Assembly: GCA_016000085.1 (NCBI GenBank)
Contig: JAECRT010000009.1
Span: 1 to 64,000, forward strand
Length of the DNA stretch: 64,000 nt
Source: Sphingomonadaceae bacterium
GTDB lineage: Bacteria > Pseudomonadota > Alphaproteobacteria > Sphingomonadales > Sphingomonadaceae
Direction: 5' to 3'
In this document: in pieces, positions 36,897 through 45,769 of the stretch
Numbering within the stretch: position 1 is the stretch's first letter
Layout of the letters: every line of letters begins with the position of its first letter
Notes under the pieces: generated by a model
Databases searched by the model: none
The model's input: only the letters and a program-made list of their open reading frames with translations
Told to the model about the DNA's origin: nothing
Made by a program: the position numbers and the translations under genes

Positions 36897-38747
36897 TCAG
36901 CGTTCGATCTGGCTCACGTCGCGCACTGCGCCCTTGGCTGCGTTGGTGGTCATCGCGGCATAGGCGCGCAGGGCGGGGGACACTTCGCGCTTGCGGCCGA
37001 ACGGCTTCCACGCCTTCGCGCCCATGGCTTCCATCTCGGCCCGGCGCTCGGCCAGCAGGGCATCATCCAGGTCGACCTTGATGACGCGGGCGGGAATGTC
37101 GATGACGATCGGGTCGCCGGTCTGCACCAGCGCGATCAGGCCACCTTCCGCTGCTTCGGGCGAGACATGCCCGATCGACAGGCCCGACGTGCCGCCAGAG
37201 AAACGCCCGTCGGTGATGAGCGCGCACGCCTTGCCCAGCCCCTTGGACTTGAGATAGCTGGTCGGATAGAGCATTTCCTGCATCCCCGGCCCACCCTTTG
37301 GCCCTTCATAGCGGATGACGACGACGTCCTTTTCCTTGACCTCGTTGCCCAAGATCCCTGCGACGGCCGCGTCCTGGCTTTCGTAGACCCGCGCGGTGCC
37401 GTGAAAGACGAGGATGCTCTCGTCCACGCCCGCCGTCTTCACGATGCAGCCTTCTGGCGCGAGGTTGCCGAACAGCACGGCGAGGCCACCATCCTTGGAA
37501 AAGGCATGTTCGGCCGACCGGATCACGCCATTCTCCCGGTCGGTGTCCAGTTCTTCCCACCGTTCCGACTGGCTGAACGCCGTCTGCGTCGGTACGCCGC
37601 CGGGGGCCGCGCGGTAGAAGTTGCGCACTTCCTCGCTATTGGTGCGGCCAATGTCCCAGCGCGCGAGCGCCGCCGCCATGGTCGGCGCGTGGACGGTCGG
37701 CAGGCTCGAATCGATCAGGCCAGCGCGTTCCAGTTCGCCCAAAATCGCCATGATGCCGCCCGCGCGGTGGACGTCCTCCATATGGACGTCGTTCTTGGCA
37801 GGCGCGACCTTGCACAGGCACGGCACGCGGCGGGACAGCCGGTCGATATCCGCCATGGTAAACTCGATCCCGCCTTCATAGGCGGCGGCGAGCAGGTGCA
37901 GCACCGTGTTGGAAGACCCCCCCATGGCGATGTCCAGGCTCATCGCATTCTCGAACGCGGCGAAATTGGCGATGTTGCGCGGCAAGACGCTTTCGTCATC
38001 CTGCTCATAATAGCGCTTCGTGATGTCGACGATGACATGCCCCGCTTCGCGGAACAGGCGTTCGCGATCGGCGTGGGTGGCCAGCGTCGACCCATTGCCC
38101 GGCAACGAAAGCCCCAGCGCCTCGGTCAGGCAATTCATCGAATTGGCCGTGAACATGCCCGAACAACTGCCACAGGTGGGGCAGGCGGACCGTTCGATCG
38201 TCTCCACTTCCTCGTCGGTATAGCTTTCGTCGGCAGCGACGACCATCGCGTCGACCAGATCGAGCGCGACCTTCTTACCGCGCACATTGGCCTTGCCCGC
38301 TTCCATCGGCCCGCCCGACACGAACACGACCGGGATGTTCAGCCGCATCGCGGCCATCAACATGCCCGGCGTGATCTTGTCGCAGTTGGAGATGCACACG
38401 ATCGCGTCGGCGCAATGGGCGTTGACCATATATTCGACGCTATCGGCGATCAGGTCGCGGCTGGGCAACGAATAGAGCATGCCGCCATGGCCCATGGCGA
38501 TGCCGTCATCGACCGCGATCGTATTGAATTCCTTGGCGACGCCGCCCGCCGACTCGATCTCGCGCGCGACCAATTGGCCCAGATCCTTCAGATGGACATG
38601 GCCCGGCACGAACTGGGTGAAGCTGTTGGCGATCGCGATGATCGGCTTGCCGAAATCCTCGTCCTTCATCCCCGTCGCGCGCCACAGGCCGCGCGCACCG
38701 GCCATATTACGGCCATGGGTGGTGGTTCTGGAACGATAGGCAGGCAT
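36897..38747 (-). CDS. ilvD: Dihydroxy-acid dehydratase
   Basis: A 616-residue Fe-S dehydratase that makes the 2-keto acid precursors of valine, leucine and isoleucine. Cluster cysteines are in [18 protein letters not shown] and [18 protein letters not shown], and the substrate site in [20 protein letters not shown]. The length matches the long (IlvD/E. coli) type. Start [12 protein letters not shown] at 38747 has AAGGA eight bases upstream, directly after the stop of a 16-codon leader ORF. The VOC gene follows by three bases. Branched-chain degradation genes lie nearby but on a separate transcript. Confidence 0.96.
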   Translation of the reverse strand: MPAYRSRTTTHGRNMAGARGLWRATGMKDEDFGKPIIAIANSFTQFVPGHVHLKDLGQLVAREIESAGGVAKEFNTIAVDDGIAMGHGGMLYSLPSRDLIADSVEYMVNAHCADAIVCISNCDKITPGMLMAAMRLNIPVVFVSGGPMEAGKANVRGKKVALDLVDAMVVAADESYTDEEVETIERSACPTCGSCSGMFTANSMNCLTEALGLSLPGNGSTLATHADRERLFREAGHVIVDITKRYYEQDDESVLPRNIANFAAFENAMSLDIAMGGSSNTVLHLLAAAYEGGIEFTMADIDRLSRRVPCLCKVAPAKNDVHMEDVHRAGGIMAILGELERAGLIDSSLPTVHAPTMAAALARWDIGRTNSEEVRNFYRAAPGGVPTQTAFSQSERWEELDTDRENGVIRSAEHAFSKDGGLAVLFGNLAPEGCIVKTAGVDESILVFHGTARVYESQDAAVAGILGNEVKEKDVVVIRYEGPKGGPGMQEMLYPTSYLKSKGLGKACALITDGRFSGGTSGLSIGHVSPEAAEGGLIALVQTGDPIVIDIPARVIKVDLDDALLAERRAEMEAMGAKAWKPFGRKREVSPALRAYAAMTTNAAKGAVRDVSQIER

Positions 38748-38759
38748 GGGTCTGGTCCT

Positions 38760-38810
38760 TCAGGCGATCTTCGCGGTCCCTCTACAGCCGAGGACCGTGC
38801 TGTGAAACAT
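38760..38810 (-). CDS. Putative 16-residue leader peptide of ilvD
   Basis: MFHSTVLGCRGTAKIA is preceded by an excellent GGAGAGG six bases before its ATG (38817-38823) and stops 12 bases before the ilvD ATG, with the TGA abutting the ilvD ribosome site. Inside it, CGGTCC (38774-38779) and GGACCG (38792-38797) pair into a hairpin. This arrangement suggests translational coupling or attenuation of ilvD. The peptide has only one Val, one Leu and one Ile, fewer than classical branched-chain leaders, so amino-acid sensing is uncertain. It is too short to judge by composition. Confidence 0.5.
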   Translation of the reverse strand: MFHSTVLGCRGTAKIA

Positions 38811-38891
38811 ATTATTCCTCTCCGGTGCCCTTGTCAGGCTTTTGACGTTGCCGAGATGTCATCAGGGGCCATTTTCTTGCGAGGTGCGCAA

Positions 38892-39530
38892 TCAGGCGCG
38901 CGGCGCTAGTCCGCCAATCAATATCGCGATCAGGCTGTCGGCTACCTGAGCGGGCGTCATCGGCCCATCCGGCGCGTGCCAGCGCGCGGGCCAGTTGAGC
39001 GCGCCGGCCAGCGCGAAGCTGGCGAAGCGGACATCGACCGGCGCGATTGATCCGTCCGCCACGCCTTCCCCGATCAAGTCGCGCACGAACAGGTCGATCT
39101 CGCGCTTGCGGGCGCGAAAGCGCGTGGCACTGTCCATCGACAACACTTCCTCATTGGTGCGGATCACGCAGCGGCCGAAATCGTCCATGTTGATCTGCGC
39201 ATAGAGCAGTAGAAAATAACGTAGTCGATCCAGCCCCTTGCCGGGCTGCGCACGGGTGGCGTCGGCTGCGTCGCGGAGCATTTCCAGCCCGCGATTGACG
39301 CATTCGACCAGCACCTGCTCCTTATTGCCCAGATAATGATAGATGGTCGGTTTGCTGACACCCAGGCTTGCGGCGACATCATCGAGCGAGGTCGCATGAT
39401 AGCCGCGCGCATTGAACATGCGCACCGCTGCGCGCAGCACGGCTTCCCGCTTTTCTTCGCGGTCCCGCACCCGCTCGTCGCGCGTGCGAAAGGGGGATGG
39501 CGCTTCGGCACTGGCCAGTTTCGGCAACAT
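38892..39530 (-). CDS. TetR/AcrR family transcriptional regulator
   Basis: A 212-residue repressor. The HTH occupies residues ~20-70 (REAVLRAAVRMFNARGYHAT, then SLDDVAASLGVSKPTIYHYL), followed by a helical ligand domain. Its size and the divergent acyl-CoA dehydrogenase suggest it senses an acyl-CoA, as in fatty-acid or branched-chain regulators. The start at 39530 is set by AAGGAG four to five bases upstream, over a frame 13 codons longer. Its operator is probably the pair of repeats at 39579-39609. Confidence 0.9.
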   Translation of the reverse strand: MLPKLASAEAPSPFRTRDERVRDREEKREAVLRAAVRMFNARGYHATSLDDVAASLGVSKPTIYHYLGNKEQVLVECVNRGLEMLRDAADATRAQPGKGLDRLRYFLLLYAQINMDDFGRCVIRTNEEVLSMDSATRFRARKREIDLFVRDLIGEGVADGSIAPVDVRFASFALAGALNWPARWHAPDGPMTPAQVADSLIAILIGGLAPRA

Positions 39531-39550
39531 AATCTCCTTGCCTGTCCTTC

Positions 39551-39609
39551 TTGACAAGAAACCCGCCAATAATCAATATACCCGTGAGTATAGAAAATAC
39601 GAGTGAGTA
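39551..39609 (+). promoter_or_regulatory. Promoter and tandem operator of the acyl-CoA degradation operon
   Basis: TTGACA at 39551-39556 is a consensus -35; a weak -10 (CAATAT, 39574-39579) follows after 17 bases. Overlapping the -10 and start-site region are two near-identical 12-mers, TACCCGTGAGTA (39579-39590) and TACGAGTGAGTA (39598-39609), 10 of 12 bases alike and 19 bases apart. Each has TAC...GTA ends. TetR binding here would block the operon and possibly its own gene. Confidence 0.55.
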
Positions 39610-39611
39610 CC

Positions 39612-40736
39612 ATGCTGACCGATATTCAGACCGCCATCCGCGATACGGTGCGCGCTTTCGCGCAGGAAGCGATCCGTCCGCACAGCGCACGTTTCGAGTC
39701 GGAGGGGGGCTATCCGCCCGCCTTGTTTCAGGACATGGCCGGGTTGGGCCTGTGGGGCATGACCGCGCCCGAAGCTTTCGGCGGGGCGGAAGCCGACGCC
39801 GTATCCTATGCGCTGGCCCTGATGGAAATCGCGGCGGCCGATGGCGCGCTTTCCACCATCGTATCGATCCAGAACTCGATCCTCGTTTCCGGCCTGCTCA
39901 AGGATGGCAACGCAGCGCAGCAGGCGCGCTTCCTGCCGGACCTGATCGGCGGCCGCACCATTGGCGCTTTCGCCTTGACCGAAGCCGACGCGGGGTCGGA
40001 CGCATCAGCCGTGCGCACCCGCGCGATCAAGGTGGATGGCGGCTGGCGGATCACCGGGGCCAAGCAATTCATCACTTCGGGCAAAATCGCAGGCGTCGTC
40101 ATGATCGTGGCGGTGACGGATCCGGACGCAGGCAAGAAAGGCCTGTCGGTGTTTATCGTCCCCACCGACCGGCCCGGCTACAGCGTTGACAAGGTCGAAC
40201 ATAAGTTGGGGCAGGGGGCGTCCGACACCTGCGCGCTGCGCTTTGACGACATGTTCGTGGAGGACGATCTGCTGATCGGGCAACCGGGGCAGGGCTACCG
40301 CATCGCGCTCGCCAATCTGGAAACTGGCCGCATCGGCATCGCCGCGCAATGTGTCGGCATGGCCCAGGCAGCGCTAGAAATTGCAGTAGCTTATGCCAAA
40401 GATCGCAGAAGTTTTGGCAAGGCCATCATGGAGCATCAGGCAGTGGGTTTCCGCCTCGCCGACCTCGCTACCCGACTGGAAGCGGCGCGGCAGCTTGTCC
40501 TGCATGCCGCACGGGTGAAGGATGCAGGCGCGCCCTGTCTGACCGAAGCGTCCATGGCCAAGCTGTTCGCGTCCGAAGCGGCCGAAGCGATCGTGTCGGG
40601 CGCGCTCCAGACGCTGGGCGGCTATGGCTATCTGGAAGAATATGGCGTCGCCAAAATCTATCGCGATGTCCGCGTGTGCCAGATTTACGAAGGCACGTCG
40701 GACATCCAGCGCATGGTCATCGCGCGCAGTCTTTGA
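39612..40736 (+). CDS. Acyl-CoA dehydrogenase
   Basis: A 374-residue flavoprotein. FAD and substrate segments are AFALTEADAGSDASAVRT, GWRITGAKQFITSG and GRIGIAAQCVGMAQAALEIA. The catalytic glutamate lies in CQIYEGTSDIQRMVIARSL, near residue 361, the position of short/medium-chain enzymes. With a thiolase and a short-chain 3-hydroxyacyl dehydrogenase downstream it probably acts on short or branched acyl-CoAs, such as in isoleucine or valine breakdown. The ATG at 39612 is preferred over GTG at 39603, which lies in the operator repeats. Thiolase follows after 12 bases. Confidence 0.93.
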   Translation: MLTDIQTAIRDTVRAFAQEAIRPHSARFESEGGYPPALFQDMAGLGLWGMTAPEAFGGAEADAVSYALALMEIAAADGALSTIVSIQNSILVSGLLKDGNAAQQARFLPDLIGGRTIGAFALTEADAGSDASAVRTRAIKVDGGWRITGAKQFITSGKIAGVVMIVAVTDPDAGKKGLSVFIVPTDRPGYSVDKVEHKLGQGASDTCALRFDDMFVEDDLLIGQPGQGYRIALANLETGRIGIAAQCVGMAQAALEIAVAYAKDRRSFGKAIMEHQAVGFRLADLATRLEAARQLVLHAARVKDAGAPCLTEASMAKLFASEAAEAIVSGALQTLGGYGYLEEYGVAKIYRDVRVCQIYEGTSDIQRMVIARSL

Positions 40737-40748
40737 AGGAGAAAATCG

Positions 40749-41933
40749 ATGCAGGACGATCCGGTAGTCATCGCCAGCTATGCCCGCACCCCTATGGGCG
40801 GGTTTCAGGGCGCACTTTCCCCACTTAAGGCCACGGAACTGGGCGCAGCGGCGGTGAAAGCCGCTGTCGAACGCGCGGGTGTCGCGACCGACGCCATCGA
40901 TCGCATCTATATGGGTTGCGTCCTGCCGGCCGGCTTGGGGCAAGCGCCCGCGCGGCAAGCGGCGCTTGGGGCGGGCCTCGGCTTGAACACCGAGGCCACG
41001 ACCGTCAACAAAATGTGCGGATCGGGCATGCAGGCGGCGATCATGGCGCATGAAGCGCTGGCTTCCGGCGCGGTCGATATCGTCATCGCGGGCGGCATGG
41101 AAAGCATGACGAACGCGCCCTATGCGCTGCCCAAGCATCGCGGCGGCGCACGGATCGGCCATGACCGCATCATCGACACGATGATGATGGATGGGCTGGA
41201 AGACGCCTATGAACCGGGCAAGGCAATGGGCGTCTTTGCCGAAGAAGCGGTGCGCGACTATCAATTCACCCGCGCGGAACAGGACGATTATGCCATCCGT
41301 TCGTTGGAGCGCGCCAACGCGGCGATTAACGGTGGCGCGTTCGTGCGCGAAATCACGCCCGTCACGGTCAAGGGCCGGGGGGGCGACACGCTGATCGACA
41401 CCGACGAACAGCCGGGCAAGGCGCGCCCGGACAAGATCCCGACCCTCAAGCCCGCTTTCGTCAAGGATGGCACCATCACCGCCGCCAACGCGTCGTCCAT
41501 CTCCGATGGCGCGGCCGCGCTGGTGATGACACGCGCAAGCGTCGCGAAGAAACTGGGAATGACCATGGTGGCCAAGGTCGTCGCCTTCGCCGCCCACGCC
41601 CATGAACCCGCGAAGTTCACCACCGCGCCGGTCCCCGCCATGCGCAAACTGTTGGAAAAGGCAGGCTGGTCGGTCGAGGATGTCGATCTATTCGAAGTCA
41701 ACGAAGCTTTTGCCGTCGTCGCGATGATCGCCGCCAAGGAACTGGGCATTCCGGCGGAGAAGCTCAACGTCAACGGCGGCGCCACCGCGTTGGGCCATCC
41801 GATCGGCGCATCGGGCGCGCGCATCCTGGCGACGCTGATCGGCGCGCTCGAAACGCGGGGCCTCAAGCGCGGCGTCGCCAGCCTCTGCATCGGCGGTGGC
41901 GAAGCGACGGCGATGGCGGTCGAACTGATCTGA
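40749..41933 (+). CDS. Acetyl-CoA acetyltransferase (thiolase)
   Basis: A 394-residue thiolase. The nucleophile Cys90 is in TTVNKMCGSGMQAAIMAHE, the catalytic His in NGGATALGHPIGASGARILA, and the second Cys in ASLCIGGGEATAMAVEL. The type (biosynthetic or degradative) cannot be decided by length, but the operon context, with an acyl-CoA dehydrogenase and a hydroxyacyl dehydrogenase, favours thiolytic cleavage in short-chain beta-oxidation. A strong AAGGAG precedes the start. No enoyl-CoA hydratase is in the operon, so one must act from elsewhere. Confidence 0.94.
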   Translation: MQDDPVVIASYARTPMGGFQGALSPLKATELGAAAVKAAVERAGVATDAIDRIYMGCVLPAGLGQAPARQAALGAGLGLNTEATTVNKMCGSGMQAAIMAHEALASGAVDIVIAGGMESMTNAPYALPKHRGGARIGHDRIIDTMMMDGLEDAYEPGKAMGVFAEEAVRDYQFTRAEQDDYAIRSLERANAAINGGAFVREITPVTVKGRGGDTLIDTDEQPGKARPDKIPTLKPAFVKDGTITAANASSISDGAAALVMTRASVAKKLGMTMVAKVVAFAAHAHEPAKFTTAPVPAMRKLLEKAGWSVEDVDLFEVNEAFAVVAMIAAKELGIPAEKLNVNGGATALGHPIGASGARILATLIGALETRGLKRGVASLCIGGGEATAMAVELI

Positions 41934-41955
41934 ATTGCAAAGAGGGTAAGGGCAT

Positions 41956-42717
41956 ATGAATATCAACGGGTTGGCCGCCATTGTTACCGGCGGTGCTTCG
42001 GGTTTGGGCAAGGCGACAGCGACGATGCTGGCCGCGCAGGGCGCAAAGGTTGCGATCTTCGATCTGAACGAGGACGCAGGCAAGGCAGCAGCCGCCGAGA
42101 TTGGCGGTCTTTATGTCGGCGTCAACGTCGCTGATGACGCAAGCGTGACGGCGGGCCTGGATGCGGCGGAGGCAGCGCACGGCGTCGCCCGCATCCTCGT
42201 CAACTGCGCGGGCATCGCGCCGGCCGTAAAGACGGTGGGCAAGGAAAATGTCCCTCACCCGCTCGATACGTTCGCCAAGACCGTGACGGTGAACCTGATT
42301 GGCACCTTCAACGTCATTTCCAAGTTTTCCGCTCGCCTCTCTGCTGCCGACGAGATTGACGGGGAGCGTGGCGTCATCGTCAACACCGCGTCCGTCGCGG
42401 CCTATGACGGCCAGATCGGTCAGGCTGCCTATTCCGCGTCAAAGGGCGGAGTCGTCGGCATGACCCTGCCGATCGCCCGCGACCTTGCCCAGCACAAGAT
42501 CCGCGTGATGACCGTTGCGCCGGGCATCTTCCTGACCCCCATGCTGGAGGCTTTTCCACAGACCGTGCAAGACGCATTGGGTGCGCAGGTGCCGCACCCC
42601 AGCCGTCTGGGCAAGCCCGCCGAATATGCGCAACTGGTGGAATCGATCATCCGCAATCCGATGCTGAACGGCGAGGTTATCCGACTCGACGGCGCGATCC
42701 GCATGGCGCCGCGATAA
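41956..42717 (+). CDS. SDR family 3-hydroxyacyl-CoA dehydrogenase (HSD17B10-like)
   Basis: A 253-residue short-chain dehydrogenase. The cofactor loop is AIVTGGASGLGKATATMLAA, followed by NCAGIAPAVKT; catalytic Ser-Tyr-Lys are in NTASVAAYDGQIGQAAYSAS and KGGVVG. The pattern closely follows mitochondrial HSD17B10, the 2-methyl-3-hydroxybutyryl-CoA dehydrogenase of isoleucine degradation, including the C-terminal NGEVIRLDGAIRMAPR. Together with the thiolase and acyl-CoA dehydrogenase it fits the isoleucine pathway, missing only the hydratase. It is the last gene of the operon. Confidence 0.9.
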   Translation: MNINGLAAIVTGGASGLGKATATMLAAQGAKVAIFDLNEDAGKAAAAEIGGLYVGVNVADDASVTAGLDAAEAAHGVARILVNCAGIAPAVKTVGKENVPHPLDTFAKTVTVNLIGTFNVISKFSARLSAADEIDGERGVIVNTASVAAYDGQIGQAAYSASKGGVVGMTLPIARDLAQHKIRVMTVAPGIFLTPMLEAFPQTVQDALGAQVPHPSRLGKPAEYAQLVESIIRNPMLNGEVIRLDGAIRMAPR

Positions 42718-42749
42718 CCCGGATCGACCTGTTCGACGCAGCGTAAAGT

Positions 42750-44366
42750 TCAACCGTCGCGTTCGTCGATGATGATCGCCCCGAAAGGCGGCAGCGCATC
42801 GATAGTGGCTCCATTGACGCACAGGCTTGCCGTTCCCGCGGTAGGCGCGTCAATGGGCCACTCCCTGTCGGTCGCGCCCAGGTTGAAGACGCAGAGCATC
42901 GACTGTGCGTCGGTATGGCGGCGGAAGACGAGGCAGCTTGCGTCGGCAATCAGGATCTCCAGCGATCCATGCCGTAGCGCCGGAGTCCTTTTGCGCAGGG
43001 CAAGCATGGCGCGGGTGAAGTGCAGCAGCGATTGCGGGTCGGCCTGCTGCGCGTCGACGGCGCGGGCGATATTATCCTCACCGATCGGCAGCCAGGGTTC
43101 GCCGCTGCTGAAGCCCGCCTGTGCCGCTGTCACGGACCAGGGCAGCGGTGTGCGCGCGCCGTCGCGGGACAATGTCAGCGGCCAGTTGGCGATCGCTTCG
43201 GGATCTTGAAGACGCTCGAAGGGAATGTCGACCTGGGTAATGCCCAGTTCCTCGCCCTGATACAGGATGGCGTTGCCGCGCAACGCCATCAGCAGCGTGA
43301 CTTTCAGGCGCGCAAAAGCGGCTTGATATTCGGGCGCGCACCAGCGGGACAAGGCGCGGGGCGCATCGTGATTTTCAAATGCCCAGCTTGGCCAACCCAT
43401 GCCCGGTTTGTCCGGCCAGCGCGCGACCGTTTCGGCAACCAGAGCCGGGGTCAGCGCGTCGGTGTAGAGAAAATTGAAGCCATAGGCGCTGTTGAGCCGA
43501 CGATTACCCGCCGTATAAGCCTTCATTTCCTGCTCGGCCAGGGCGCCGCCCACCTCCGCCACGGTGAAGATCGCGCCATATTCGTCGCATAACGTACGGA
43601 TGCGCTCGACGAACGGCACGACATCGGGGTGCGACTGGCTATACCGCTTGATCTGATAATCGAATGGGCGGGTGCGCAGGCTGCCATCGTCGGGTGCGGG
43701 CGGATTATCGCGAAATTGCGGATCGTGCATCGCGTGGTTGAGCGCGTCGAGCCGGAAGCCGTCGACACCCCGGTCGAGCCAGAAGCGCATAGCGGCAAGC
43801 AGCGCATCCTGTACCGCCGGATTGTGGACGTTCAGCTGGGGCTGGCTGGCGAGGAACTGGTGCATATAATATTGGCCGCGCCGGGCGTCCCAGGTCCAGG
43901 CGGGGCCACCGAACACCGATTGCCAGTTGCAGGGCGGGGTGCCATCCGCCTTGGGATCGGCCCAGACATACCAGTCTGCCTTGTCATTGTTGCGGCTCTG
44001 TCGGCTTTGCGCGAACCAGTCATGCAGGTCGGAGCTATGGGCGTAGACTTGATCGATCGTTACCTTGAGACCCAGGGCGTGGGCGCGTGCGACCAAGGCG
44101 TCGAAATCCGCCAGCGTTCCGAATATCGGGTCGACATCGCAATAGTCCGCAATGTCGTAACCGAAATCCCGCATGGGCGAGGTGAAGAAGGGGGAAATCC
44201 AGATGGCGTCCGCGCCAAGGTCGGCAATATGATCGAGCCGATCGGTAATCCCCCGGAGGTCGCCGATGCCATCGCCATTGCTGTCCTGAAAGCTGCGGGG
44301 ATAGATTTGGTAGATGACCGCGCCCTTCCACCAGGGGAGGGTATCGGCTGGCAGTTGAGCGGGCAT
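42750..44366 (-). CDS. GH13 alpha-glucosidase / oligo-glucosidase
   Basis: A 538-residue cytosolic glycosidase of family GH13. It begins WWKGAVIYQIYPRSFQDSNG, typical of alpha-glucosidases and oligo-1,6-glucosidases. Catalytic residues: nucleophile Asp in GVDGFRLDALNHAMHD, acid Glu in FTVAEVGGAL, and the third Asp in WAFENHDAPRALSR. The likely reaction is release of glucose from maltose or isomaltose-type sugars. Start MPAQLPADTL (44366) is chosen over a frame 72 codons longer that shows no similarity. No transporter or other maltose gene is adjacent. The 299 bases upstream contain two palindromes (44569-44606). Confidence 0.93.
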   Translation of the reverse strand: MPAQLPADTLPWWKGAVIYQIYPRSFQDSNGDGIGDLRGITDRLDHIADLGADAIWISPFFTSPMRDFGYDIADYCDVDPIFGTLADFDALVARAHALGLKVTIDQVYAHSSDLHDWFAQSRQSRNNDKADWYVWADPKADGTPPCNWQSVFGGPAWTWDARRGQYYMHQFLASQPQLNVHNPAVQDALLAAMRFWLDRGVDGFRLDALNHAMHDPQFRDNPPAPDDGSLRTRPFDYQIKRYSQSHPDVVPFVERIRTLCDEYGAIFTVAEVGGALAEQEMKAYTAGNRRLNSAYGFNFLYTDALTPALVAETVARWPDKPGMGWPSWAFENHDAPRALSRWCAPEYQAAFARLKVTLLMALRGNAILYQGEELGITQVDIPFERLQDPEAIANWPLTLSRDGARTPLPWSVTAAQAGFSSGEPWLPIGEDNIARAVDAQQADPQSLLHFTRAMLALRKRTPALRHGSLEILIADASCLVFRRHTDAQSMLCVFNLGATDREWPIDAPTAGTASLCVNGATIDALPPFGAIIIDERDG

Positions 44367-44568
44367 GGCGCATTCCGGTTCAGGGACTGGGACAATCAGG
44401 ATAGCGGGAACATGGCCGAGCGCCAGCAGCTCTTGGCGATACCGAACGGTAAACGCGCCGGAGAGGCTTTTATGATGCTGACGGGGGTGATTCGGGAGCA
44501 CGACGCGGATTTTTGGTAGCGAATGTCTGGCCGTTTCCCTTACGGAATAGGTTGCATTTCGCCATGGA

Positions 44569-44606
44569 TGCAAATTTTGCAACCGCGAACATATTTTCGC
44601 AATTGC
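44569..44606. promoter_or_regulatory. Palindromes upstream of the alpha-glucosidase gene
   Basis: TGCAAATTTTGCA (44569-44581) is a perfect 13-base palindrome, and GCAATTGC (44599-44606) is an eight-base palindrome 28 bases further. The intervening DNA is AT-rich. They lie about 200 bases before the alpha-glucosidase start in a 299-base gene-free stretch. They could bind a sugar-responsive repressor; no regulator gene is adjacent. Confidence 0.35.
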
Positions 44607-44665
44607 AGCATTGTCGCATTCAGGTGAAAAGAAACTCGCCTTTCAGGCATCCTCTCCTAAAACTT

Positions 44666-44926
44666 TCATGGGCTGGTCTTCGGATCGGCCCTTTTTTTGT
44701 CCGTCGAAAGTTGCTGTTCCGCGCTTGGTTCAGGTCCGGACAGCCAGCCGACGTCCGATTCGAGATAGGCTTCCAGTTCGCGCCAATGCCGGTCCCAGCC
44801 CGGACCGCGCCGCGACACCGGCACTTCCTGTTCCACCATTATGCGCGCACGGGTGACCGGATTGGACGGCCTCTGTTCGATCCTGGTCAGGATTTCGCGC
44901 ACCTTTTGCGGCTGTTCATCGCTCAT
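44666..44926 (-). CDS. Small hypothetical protein
   Basis: An 86-residue charged, soluble protein (SDEQPQKVREILTRIEQRPS; WDRHWRELEAYLESDVGWLS; C-terminal KKRADPKTSP). The start MSDEQPQ at 44926 is chosen because AGGAG lies eight bases upstream; the open frame begins six codons earlier. One amphipathic helix around residues 6-35 and another near 46-62 are likely. I do not recognise the family, and neighbours give no clue to its role. Confidence 0.6.
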   Translation of the reverse strand: MSDEQPQKVREILTRIEQRPSNPVTRARIMVEQEVPVSRRGPGWDRHWRELEAYLESDVGWLSGPEPSAEQQLSTDKKRADPKTSP

Positions 44927-45040
44927 CCTGATACTCCTGCTCATCCGCCCACGCCTTTGCGCGCAACGCAGCGCGATGCAATCCCTGTGTCGCGGCCAGC
45001 AGGGGTTCCAGCGCGAATCCCGGTGTGTATCATTGTCTAA

Positions 45041-45058
45041 TTGTCATGTTTCCGTCAT
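45041..45058 (+). promoter_or_regulatory. Pho-box-like direct repeat
   Basis: TTGTCAT (45041-45047), GTTT, CCGTCAT (45052-45058) fits the PhoB box (two CTGTCAT repeats, four-base spacer) with one mismatch in each half. It ends eight bases before the ATG of the CDP-alcohol phosphotransferase gene. That is too close for a normal PhoB-activated promoter, so repression or a downstream translation start would be needed. Confidence 0.35.
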
Positions 45059-45066
45059 AAGGCCCC

Positions 45067-45753
45067 ATGACATTGCCCTCCGGCCCATCCGCCCCGCCAG
45101 TCGATCGCATTCAGCAAAATTTGCTTGCCGCATCGGAACGTCGCCTTCTCAACTGGATGTGCGCGCGTATGCCGCGCTGGGTAACGCCCGATCTTTTGAC
45201 CGCGCTGGGCATGGTCGGCGCCTTTGCCATCTTCGCGGGCTACGCCGCCAGCGGCCTGCATGTCGGATGGTTGTGGCTGTCGATCGCAGGCTATGCTGTG
45301 CAATGGTTCGGCGATTCGATGGATGGCAGTCTGGCCCGATTCCGCCATATCGAGCGCCCTTCCTATGGCTATTTCATCGACCATAGCTGCGATGGCCTCG
45401 CCACGCTGCTGATCCTCGCGGGGATGGGGGCCAGCCCCTATATCCGCATGGACGTGGCGCTGGTCGCGCTCGCGGGCTATCTGCTGTTGTCGATCCACGC
45501 CTATCTGGCAGCGCGGGTCGTGGGCGAATTCAAGCTGTCCTACCTGGCAGCCGGGCCGACCGAATTGCGGCTGATGCTGATCGGCCTGACCCTGGCGATG
45601 ATGATGCTGGGCTATGCGCCCGGTATTTTCGGCCCAATTTCAGGCTTTGACCTGTTCGTCGGGATTGTGGGCGGGATATTGGTGCTGCTGTTCGTGATCC
45701 AGACGCTGTCCACAGCCAAGCGACTGGCGGCGGTCGACAGCCGACGCAAATGA
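45067..45753 (+). CDS. CDP-alcohol phosphatidyltransferase family protein
   Basis: A 228-residue integral membrane enzyme with six hydrophobic helices. The catalytic motif D-x2-D-G-x2-A-R-x9-G-x3-D-x3-D is complete in GDSMDGSLARFRHIERPSY and GYFIDHSCD (about residues 84-112). Such enzymes join CDP-diacylglycerol or CDP-alcohol to an alcohol such as glycerol phosphate, inositol, serine or choline. The substrate alcohol is not readable here. The gene is isolated; a Pho-box-like sequence ends just before it, which would make sense for phosphate-controlled lipid remodelling. Confidence 0.88.
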   Translation: MTLPSGPSAPPVDRIQQNLLAASERRLLNWMCARMPRWVTPDLLTALGMVGAFAIFAGYAASGLHVGWLWLSIAGYAVQWFGDSMDGSLARFRHIERPSYGYFIDHSCDGLATLLILAGMGASPYIRMDVALVALAGYLLLSIHAYLAARVVGEFKLSYLAAGPTELRLMLIGLTLAMMMLGYAPGIFGPISGFDLFVGIVGGILVLLFVIQTLSTAKRLAAVDSRRK

Positions 45754-45769
45754 CAGTGCGGCAATAGGT

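Noticed and set aside
36612..38909. Open frame of 765 codons on the plus strand opposite ilvD and the VOC gene
   Set aside because: It lies opposite two clearly real genes, has the Arg/His/Asp/Val-rich composition of a complementary-strand frame in GC-rich DNA, and shows no domain.
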